64,000 bases of DNA. It comes from Punctularia strigosozonata HHB-11173 SS5. Lineage: Eukaryota; Basidiomycota; Agaricomycetes; Corticiales; Punctulariaceae. Positions 56,793 to 64,000 of this stretch are shown here, piece after piece (position 1 is the stretch's first letter; the number at the start of each line of letters is the position of its first letter). Position numbers and translations under genes: made by a program. Where the stretch lies: contig NW_006767443.1 of the NCBI RefSeq assembly GCF_000264995.1, positions 807,355-871,354 on the forward strand, given 5' to 3'. Under the pieces are notes generated by a model that was not told the DNA's origin, searched no databases, and saw nothing but the letters and a program-made list of their open reading frames with translations.

Positions 56793-57778
56793 TGTTGGCC
56801 GCGATCCACCTTTTGCGTTGTCCCTTGAGGACAAGTCGTGCGTATTCAACCATACAAGTCGGTAGCCGATCATCTACCGGATATTCGGTTGGGCTGGTAC
56901 TCATGCGTCTGCCTTTCCAGTAGCAGCTGCAAGCTGCCTTCCGGGATCCGAACTCTCCGTTTCACATACCTCCAGGCAGTACTGGACCGGCAACGCCTCA
57001 TCCAGAAGTGAACGAAGGAGAACTGTCCGTCGAGGACGAGGCGAGGCAGTCGTTGCTGAAGGCCGGCTACGATCCCAGGAGCTTCTGGGAGCAGCCGATT
57101 GTATGGGGGGATCATGACGCCTTCCAGTGAGTGGCAGTATGTTCGCTTTCATATTGGAGGATACACGCCGAACCCGCCTTTTGGTCAGGCATGTGAACAA
57201 CGTACGCTACGTGCGGTTCTTCGAGTCGGTCAGTGGTATCAACAATCCTTTCCCCTCCGGCACTCAGAACTTGGGCAGGGTCGCATTAAGTGGATGCAGT
57301 CGATCGGTGAAGAACTTGGAGGACCTCAAAAGGCGAAGGACATGATCACAGGGAAAGGAGTCTCGTTGATTCTGAAGAGCATCAGCGTTAACTATAGGCG
57401 GCCTGTGACGTACCCGGACACCGTATGTCTACTCTTCCAGCTTGTTATCCTCAAGTCTAACCAACTCATCCAATAGCTGCTCATCGGCCATAAACCCCAT
57501 ATCTTGATCACGAAGAGTCACGACGATGCGAAGCCGCACGCGATATCCGCCTCGAAGACTCACTTTCATGTTGCAGCTGCAGCATATTCGTATAGCCAGC
57601 GTGCGATTGTTGCGGAATCCGACAGTGTTCTTGTCTGGTAAATAATGTTCTGCTGCCTTCCGACGGACCCAAAGTTACCGGCTACTCTAGGTATGATTAC
57701 GACAAACTTCGTAAGTGCGATCCTGGCCAGCAAGCGAGGGATGTTGTTATGGGGCGTATACGGGGTGGGGAGTATTAG
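56793..57778 (+). CDS. HotDog-fold thioesterase-like protein, probably mitochondrial
   Basis: Six exons (56793-56862, 56976-57126, 57189-57228, 57279-57422, 57477-57637, 57691-57778) give 217 residues. The first 23 residues are basic and hydrophobic without acids (LLRCPLRTSRAYST), a likely mitochondrial presequence. The core has VWGDHDAFQHVNNVRYVRFFES, the 4-hydroxybenzoyl-CoA-thioesterase-type Asp/His loop and helix start. RRPVTYPDTLLIGHKP and a YDYDKLRKCDPG end follow, both known from fungal members. The expected activity is acyl-CoA thioester hydrolysis, with unknown substrate. The first intron (113 bp) is the least certain, since the choice rests on reading frame and the presequence. The other four introns are 50-62 bp. 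Confidence 0.85.
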
Positions 57779-58451
57779 ATCGGAGAACTGGACCTATCTG
57801 CTGGTAGTCGTCACTTGGTACGTCGATTGTCGTGGTCTTAGGGAAATGGGTCTGACGTCCGGCTTATAATAGTCTGAAACGTCGAGGTGCATGTACGGTG
57901 TAGGATGCAATGGCAGACCATATATCGTCAGAGCACCGGCAGCCATCCTGCTTCTCCGGTGGTGCTTGAACTGGGAACCACATTCCGGCAGAGCAAGCGC
58001 TTATGAGCCTTTCGTGCGCAAAAAAACATTGCATCCTTGGTGCATAGACGCTTTCGTCGATGTCTGCATATTAGATTTCGTCAGATTTATCATGTCGCGA
58101 AAGCGCCTCCCGGTTTGACAGCTTTCAACTGACACATGTCAGCGGGTGCGCTGCGAAGATCTTCCGACAGCGACACCGAACACCGAACTCGGTGGCTTAT
58201 AATCGGTCGTCACATCGTTCTTCCTTCACTACTTCATTTCATCTCAACATCCGCGACCGGTTCGGTGAGCGCGTTTCTGCATGCTTTATGTCGGTCCCGT
58301 CCGGCTGATATACCCTTCTAGCGTTATCCTTCAATTTTCTGAGCGCTTTGGTCGCCTGCGTTCTTCATCACAACCTAGCCAAGTCTCCCAGGACCCAGTC
58401 AACTTGATCACCTCTCCTTCTTAACCAAACCCTATCCACCTGTTCGAAAAG
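57779..58451. other. Intergenic, nothing recognised
   Basis: A 673-bp spacer holding the 3' end of the thioesterase gene and the promoter of the secreted-protein gene. Confidence 0.45.
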
Positions 58452-59579
58452 ATGTTTGTGCTCCGAACCCAGTTCGTCACGGCGGTGGTCGTTATCTGCG
58501 CGACCTTCCGAGTTGGAGAGGCCTTGCCTCTCCCGTTTCACCTGCCTCGCGCGCTGGGTGAGTCGAATATCATACGCATCGCTCGCACTTTGGCTCATTC
58601 GGTACAATCATATAGCATTACCCGAGAACGTAGTATTGTTGGATGCGGTACGTTCCATATTCCCATCATGTCAATCTCTGTGGGGTGACCTCCGGCATAG
58701 CAAACAGGAGCGGTCAGAGTAAGCGTTCCATCGATCCTAGCCGCGGCCGAAACAAACTCGACCGCTCACCACGGCCCGTTCGTCTCTGTCCACGGCACCG
58801 ACGACTCGGTCACCGTCGGCGGAAAGAAGATGGCGCAAACTAGGCATCATCACGCTGACGACGAGTCGATCATCGTGAACGGCGATCACAAGGACGTGCA
58901 CGGAAACGAGCCCTCGCGTCGGGGATTGGCGCGACGAGAGAACTACATTCCTGGCATCGTCAACGTGGTGAAGGATGGCTCGCCGAGCAACGTGGCGTCC
59001 CTTGTCATGGACGCGTCAAACATGTCCGCGCCCATGTTCATGGCGTCGCCCCACAACGCGTCCGAGATCCGTCTTGTATTCGTCGCGCCTGATGACTTCG
59101 CGGCAGCGAACCTCAGCCAGGCTGCCTTGGGTCCCTCTGAGGTCCCTGTCCGGGTACGTGGCGATGGTACACCATCAATGACACGCCACGATCGCTCATC
59201 CGTCGCTTCGTAGATGGAGATCGACGCCTTCAACCCCGTCTCCGCAATCACCGGTGCCCTCGGAGGAGTCATCACGACGCTGTGCGGCACGCTCAGTGGG
59301 CCTCTCGGCGGCGTGCTCTCGATGATCGGGCTCGACCTTTGCCCCGCGGACGCAGCTAGCATGTCGTCGGCTCAGACGTTCGCTTACGATACCGGCACTG
59401 GCGTCATCCGCCAGCTCCAAGCGGCCCCTGCGCCTGATACGGTGAATGCTGCGAGCGGGTCAGGGAACGAGGGGGGGATGAAACTGGTGTTTGTCCCCTC
59501 GGACGTTAAGATTTCTGCCGACAAGACTCACCAACGTAGGGCCGCGTCAGGGTTCTTCAGCCCTTCCTTACGTCGATGA
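58452..59579 (+). CDS. Secreted protein of unknown function with internal duplication
   Basis: Four exons (58452-58557, 58616-58647, 58701-59153, 59214-59579) give 318 residues. The model places a 32-nt exon between two introns, which joins all parts in frame. A signal peptide ends near residue 24 (VGEALPLP). The mature protein has no recognised domain. The phrases IRLVFVAPDDF and MKLVFVPSDVK occur in similar context about 145 residues apart, each after a Gly/Ser/Asn-rich turn, suggesting two copies of one unit. A Gly/Leu-rich hydrophobic stretch with two Cys lies in exon 4. It could be an effector-like or wall-associated secreted protein. I do not recognise the family. Confidence 0.75.
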
Positions 59580-59735
59580 CGAGCAGTCGTCCAGTGGCCT
59601 TGACAGGGTTTACGAGAGAACGACCGAAGACCAGAGAATGATCTTCATTCATACACGCCTGTACCGTACCCCAGTCCATGGTTTGGACGTTTGATATCGG
59701 ACACACGATTTCTTGGCCTTATATGCATTGCGCAT

Positions 59736-59773
59736 GACGATCGCACGATCGACCGACGATCGCACGATCGACC
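59736..59773. repeat. Two tandem copies of a 19-bp unit
   Basis: GACGATCGCACGATCGACC occurs twice head-to-tail between two convergent genes. Each copy contains two CGATCG palindromic cores. Confidence 0.85.
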
Positions 59774-59795
59774 GAGAGTGGCGACAAACGCCACA

Positions 59796-61481
59796 TCAGG
59801 CCGGCGCGTACTCGTACACCGATATCCGCCCGTCCGTGAACCCGACCGCGATCCGGCCCTCGTCCTCGTCCATCGCCACGCGGTTCCACAAGCAGCGCTC
59901 GTCCACCTGAAACTCCATCTCCTCCACGCGCTCGTCCGCCTCCGCCATCGCCCTCAGCGCGCCCATCTCGTCGTGCTGGCCCTGCCCCTGGCCCTGCACG
60001 CTCGCGGTGTTGCTGAGCGCGCGGACGCCGAGCGCGAGCGCCTCCTCCGTCGTGCGCGGCGCCGCGAGCGTCCGCCCGGCGAGGCGCTGCCCGTCCGGCG
60101 CGCCCGCGCCGAACCGGTCTTCCGTGTGCGAGTCGATCCAGAGCGCGGTCCCGCGCGGGCCGACGGCCATGTCGGACGGGGTGAAGAAGTCGATCGTCGA
60201 CGACCAGGACGAGGTCGGGTAGGGGCGCGGGAGGTAGGGCAGTTCCCGCGCGAGGGCGGAGCCTGGCCGGTGGTCTGGGTTGGGACGGAGGTGGAAGTGG
60301 TGGAGCATGTTGACCGGCCAGGGGTACCAGCTGTCGAAGCGAAGGAACATGTCGATGAGGGGTGGGCTGGTGGGCGAGGAGGAGGAAGCGGAAGGGAGGC
60401 GCTCGCTGACGGCGAGGTTGCTGATCCGCCACGGTAGGGTGTGGGCCGCGGCTGGAGGGATGTTGCGAGGATGATCGCCTTCTGCGGGGAAAACGTACGT
60501 CTCGATCGACGTCTGGCGGAAGAGAATGGCATAGTTTGGACGAAAGACTACGCCGGAGCACGGTTTGAGCTAAGATGTGGGGCAAGTTAGTGGCAGCTGC
60601 AGAGCGGATGTCGATTCAAGTCGCCCACCGGAAGCATCGTGCCCACAGGAGGATCCAATTGCATGATTTCCGTGCCCACGGTCACATCCCAGACACGGAC
60701 CACGTTGTCGGTGTGCGCAGCGACGAGCCTATCACCCTTCAAAAGTAGCGGCACGTGTTCCCCAGGAAACTCTCGAAGGAGTTTGAATGCGAAATCCGGC
60801 TCTTCGGAGACGTCCAGCCCGAATATGGAGGTGTAGTATACTCGCCTTTGTTGCTCAGTGGACGAACGGCGCACGAGCACCAGCACGTACGGACTGTCCG
60901 GCTCCACATTCGCCCGCACCGCGACCACCGACTCGAACTCGAGCCTCGCGACGCAGCGACTAGCGTCGCCCTCCGCGATGTCCCAGCACTCTATAATCCA
61001 GCGGCGCCCGATCGCGCGCGTGAGCCTCGTCGTCGTCGAGACGAGATAGCGACGGCCGTGGCCGGGGAGGAAGGCGAGCCCGAGGTTGCAGCACTTGGCG
61101 TCGGCCCGCGCGATGACCTCGCGCACGGCGTGCGCGGTCGGACGGGGGGAGCGCCAGTTGCGGCGCAGCTGCGTGGCGCGGCGGGCGCATGTTTCCAGGT
61201 CGCGGGCGGAGAGGGAGCTGAGCGGTGCGGAGTGGATGCCGGGGACGGGGGTGCCGGCGGCCAGCAGATGGGTATCTAGGGCCGTGTGCCAGACGCTCCG
61301 GAGCGAGGATGTCTCGTGGAAAGCCTTGGATGTCTGGACGTGCAGTGCTGTGTGAGCATGTACGCCGCGAGGAAGGACGGAGGGCTCGTGCTCTCACCTG
61401 GCGTAAGCGCAGGATATCTTGGATTTCGAGAATGCTCAGAATGTGCAAGAGGACGTCGGCTGGCAAGTCCTCGAGCAGCAT
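59796..61481 (-). CDS. F-box protein with long uncharacterised C-terminal domain
   Basis: Three exons (61398-61481, 60629-61333, 59796-60569) give 520 residues. The F-box starts at once: LEDLPADVLLHILSILEIQDILRLRQ, then after the intron TSKAFHETSSLRSVWHTAL. The remainder has beta-propeller-like phrases such as RWIIECWDIA, LKGDRLVAAHTDNVVRVWDV and GRIAVGFTDGRISVYEY, which read like WD blades. The likely job is an SCF ubiquitin-ligase receptor. The start at 61481 is the only ATG in frame upstream of the F-box. The last exon contains a GQGQGQ run and is rich in Arg/Ala. Confidence 0.88.
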
Positions 61482-62039
61482 GGCCGTGATTGGGCAGCTG
61501 CAATCGTCTACACCATCAAGCGTGGAGGGGGTGTGAGAGGCATCTGACGTGATATCAATCCGCGACGGCACATGCAATTGCAAGTCAGAGAAACGTGTAA
61601 GCAGAGGTGTTACAAGACGACGATGGCACGAATGATGGACGATATGGTGCACATTAGTACGATGAATATGTAAGTCCAAAAGCTCGAGTCTTCACGAATG
61701 CGCGTCGCACGCGAGTTGGATCGTCAGAGGGTGCTATGCATTCCTCAACTAACGGTGCCATGTACAGTCTACCGATTATATAGGAATACAATAAATGCGA
61801 AGAATAAGACTAGGTGGGTATGAGTGGGGTGGTGCGTTGCGTTTCGTTGCCTGAGAACGTGGTCCGTCTAGCAGTTGATGTACATTATGCGAGGTGTTGC
61901 GGAGTGACTGACGGAGCGGAGCAGAGCATGGCGTCGACATACTTTTTGAGAGCGGGCCCGCCAACGCGAGCTCGCCGATACCAGTTGTGTTTGAGTGACG
62001 AGGAGGCGGGAGAGAGGAGAGCCGAATAAGGGAGGGACA
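61482..62039. other. Intergenic, nothing recognised
   Basis: 558 bp covering the promoter of the F-box gene and the 3' end of the carrier gene. It is A/T-rich around 61770-61810, with no further motif. Confidence 0.45.
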
Positions 62040-63239
62040 TCATGCTCCTTCCCATCGGAGGACGGCCTCGTAGATGGAGTACATCACCGCCGCATTCGGG
62101 ATAACGCGCATAAGGTGCGCGCTGAGCCCGCCGTAGAGCGACCTGGCGCCCTCCTCGGCGATGACCAGCTTGAGGGTCTGCAGCAGGCCGGTGTACTTCA
62201 CCTTGCCGTCCACGAGCGGCTGCCGTAGCCGCGTTCTCAAAACCTGAGAAAAAACAATAAGTCTTGCATCAGGAACGGATGCATGAACGAATGCGAGGAC
62301 ATTCCGCAACGGGGCTTACCTCGTGGGGATACGTGATGAGGCTGGCGACGCACTTCGCCGTGCCGGCGCTGCCCACCATCCCCGCCCACTCCTGCCAGCC
62401 GCCCTTGCCCTGCGTCCGGGCCGAGAGCCGCTTCAGCTGCTCATACAGCGTCCACTGTATCGTCCCCTCCGTCACGCCCAAATAACTCGCGCTGAGGCCC
62501 TTGTAAAACCCCCGCAGGCCCTCCTCGCGCGCGATCTTCCTGATCACCGACCAGCTCTTCCCCACCACCCTCTCGCGCGGCGCGCGCGTAAAGAACGACG
62601 GCTTGGCGTGCTGGTGCCGGTGCCGCGACTGCTCGAGCTGCAGGCGCGTCTTGACGACCCAGATCGGGTTCGTCGCCGTACCGGTGCATATGCCCGCGAT
62701 CGCGGCCGCGGTGAGGTGCACGTACGCGTTCTCCTGGCCGTCGTTGAAGTGGTTCGCAATGATCTGCTTGCCGTTGCCATAGGTGAAGAAATTGATGGAC
62801 CGGGCGGGGATGACGCCGACCAGTGTCGGGCCCAAGCCCTTGAAGAGCGCGCGGGGAGACTCGTCTCGGTATATATCACTGTCGCACGCGGGATGTGAGC
62901 ATTGTTCGGAACGTGCGATGCCAACGCATACCGGAGAATGTGACCCGTCTCCACAAAATTCCAGAGAAGCCCCCCTGTTCTTTGTGCACCCGCGTTGACA
63001 GGATGTTGTTGCCGGAACAGATCAGACTGTAACCTCGTCTTCACAACGTCAAAAGGGCTGGTCACAATCGCCCCGCACATTCCCCCAAGTCTATACGAAC
63101 CAAAAAATGTATAATGAACCGTAGAAGCTGTATTGCTAATATGCACGTACCCTCCCGCAATGAAATGGGTATATGACCTCGCAGGTAGCCAGGACTTGGC
63201 CTTTGGAGGTTCGGTTGGTTGAAGAGGCGTATCGGCCAT
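62040..63239 (-). CDS. RIM2: Mitochondrial pyrimidine-nucleotide carrier (Rim2/SLC25A33-36 type)
   Basis: Four exons (63151-63239, 62932-63090, 62320-62878, 62040-62243) give 336 residues. Three carrier repeats are present, with signatures SPFDVVKTRLQ, NPIWVVKTRLQ and, across the last intron, YPHEVLRTRLRQP. The second signature with NPIW and the motif GTIQWTLYEQLK are characteristic of the Rim2/SLC25A33-36 group. These exchange pyrimidine nucleotides across the inner mitochondrial membrane and are needed for mtDNA upkeep. The start at 63239 gives a short N-terminus, and an ATG at 63347 would add 36 residues. The C-terminus ends a few residues after the last helix, as usual. It is divergent from RPC25 across 272 bp. 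Confidence 0.92.
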
Positions 63240-63511
63240 CGCTAAATTAACTCTGCAGAAATCAGACGTGGGCGTAGCGAGTCCCTGACCACCGCTGGCA
63301 AAGGGGGAACGCGTAGAGGCGGGGGCAACTCCGTGCCGAGATGACATTTTAGCCGCGTCACGTGTGTACGCGCTTTTAGCGCCCGTCCTTCCTGGGCGCT
63401 TAACCCAAATATTCATCTTTCGACTTCCATGTTGTACTGAACTTAGACTAATCTATTTCGCTTTCATCTTGCATGCACGCCCGGCAGACTCGGCGACAAA
63501 CGTAACGAACG
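63240..63511. promoter_or_regulatory. Divergent promoter between Rim2 carrier and RPC25
   Basis: 272 bp between the two start codons, shared by two housekeeping genes. No TATA box is visible. Confidence 0.5.
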
Positions 63512-64000
63512 ATGTTCCAGCTATCTTTCATCAAGGTCTCGCTATAACATTTTGCAGTCCTCCGTTTATCTCAAAATGTTGCTTTGCGTTAATCAGGACA
63601 CCGTCGCCATCCACCCTTCTTCCTTCGGCACGCCGGTAGAGCAGGCGCTCATTGCCGAACTCAATAAAAAGTATGCGAACAGGGTCCTGCACGATGTCGG
63701 CCTCTGCGTGTGCGTATTCGACATCTCGGAGGCGGGGGAAGGCAAAGTCCGCTACGGCGACGGGATGTTATGGTATAAAGGTGAATATCCAGTTCCTGAA
63801 AAAGCTTTTCGTGCATTGTCTGACGCCATAGGAGGGTCATAGTCGTATTCAGACTCGTCGTCTTTCGACCGTTCGCCTCGGAGGTGATCCTAGCCAAAGT
63901 CAAGTCGTCCGATGAAGATGGCATTCGAGGTACGCGACGACCGTCTCGCTGCACAGTCAGGCTTCGCTCACCCTCTCACACTCGCAGTCTCCGTGGGCTT
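63512..64000 (+). CDS. RPC25: RNA polymerase III subunit RPC25 (RPC8/POLR3H), 5' part
   Basis: Exons 63512-63535, 63597-63780, 63843-63929 and 63988-64000, cut by the window edge. The first exon codes only MFQLSFIK, then DTVAIHPSSFG, ALIAELNKKYANRVLHDVGLCV, GDGMLWYK, VVFRLVVFRPFASEVILAKV and VSVGF. This is the Rpb7-N/SHS2-like half of the Pol III stalk subunit, which pairs with Rpc17 to recruit TFIIIB and bind nascent RNA. The OB-fold half lies beyond the window. The ATG at 63576 seen in another frame is within the first intron. Confidence 0.93.

Noticed and set aside
59719-60585. 288-residue minus-strand frame rich in Arg/Pro/His
   Set aside because: A shadow of F-box exon 3. The chosen frame continues from exon 2 in phase and ends at 59796.

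Overview
The window is nuclear DNA of a filamentous basidiomycete, most likely a polypore-like member of the Agaricomycetes. The evidence is the gene style: dense genes cut by many 48-65 bp introns with GTRNGT donors and CTNAC-type branch sites, an Asn tRNA with an 11-nt intron, and protein families typical of mushrooms (a myosin-binding/vezatin-like protein, an NLR with TPRs, expanded F-box genes, secreted FAD oxidases, a DEP-DH-PH-CNH RhoGEF). I derived exon models by hand. Unless a model is marked incomplete, the summed exon lengths are divisible by three and end at a stop codon. No capsid-bearing element, retroelement or CRISPR was recognised.

Layout. 1-12.4 kb is housekeeping: the tail of a plus-strand gene, an ETT1-like protein, a vacuolar/Golgi dipeptidyl aminopeptidase, SYS1 (divergent from it across 163 bp), and a Ser/Thr-rich single-pass membrane protein. 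12.4-26.4 kb is accessory: 114-bp TA-flanked MITEs, an F-box relic, a STAND/NLR receptor with a four-helix-bundle-like N-terminus and seven 40-residue TPR units, a secreted BBE-type FAD oxidase (copy A), a 38-bp perfect palindrome, tRNA-Asn and a second MITE with 35-bp terminal repeats. 26.4-28.7 kb is amino-acid permease copy 1. 28.9-37.2 kb holds a 22-exon Rho1-type GEF with two DH domains, divergent from a Trm140/METTL2-like tRNA m3C methyltransferase. 38-45 kb has a TKL-like kinase, permease copy 2 and an F-box/LRR-like gene.

45.8-50.5 kb carries the most striking gene: a vezatin/myosin-binding-domain protein whose N-terminal membrane module has been multiplied into nine tandem repeats. 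It is divergent from a Kre9/Knh1-like GPI protein. 53.6-55.6 kb is FAD oxidase copy B, followed by an F-box relic, a mitochondrial HotDog thioesterase-like gene, a secreted protein of unknown function, an F-box protein, a mitochondrial pyrimidine-nucleotide carrier (Rim2 type) and the start of an RNA polymerase III subunit (RPC25).

Working together. Oxidase A (minus)/permease 1 (plus) and permease 2 (minus)/oxidase B (plus) are the same two-gene block in opposite orientations, so an old inverted duplication probably produced both. A secreted FAD oxidase next to an amino-acid permease suggests uptake of an oxidised nitrogenous substrate, but this is inference. The remaining genes are ordinary neighbours with no evident joint pathway.
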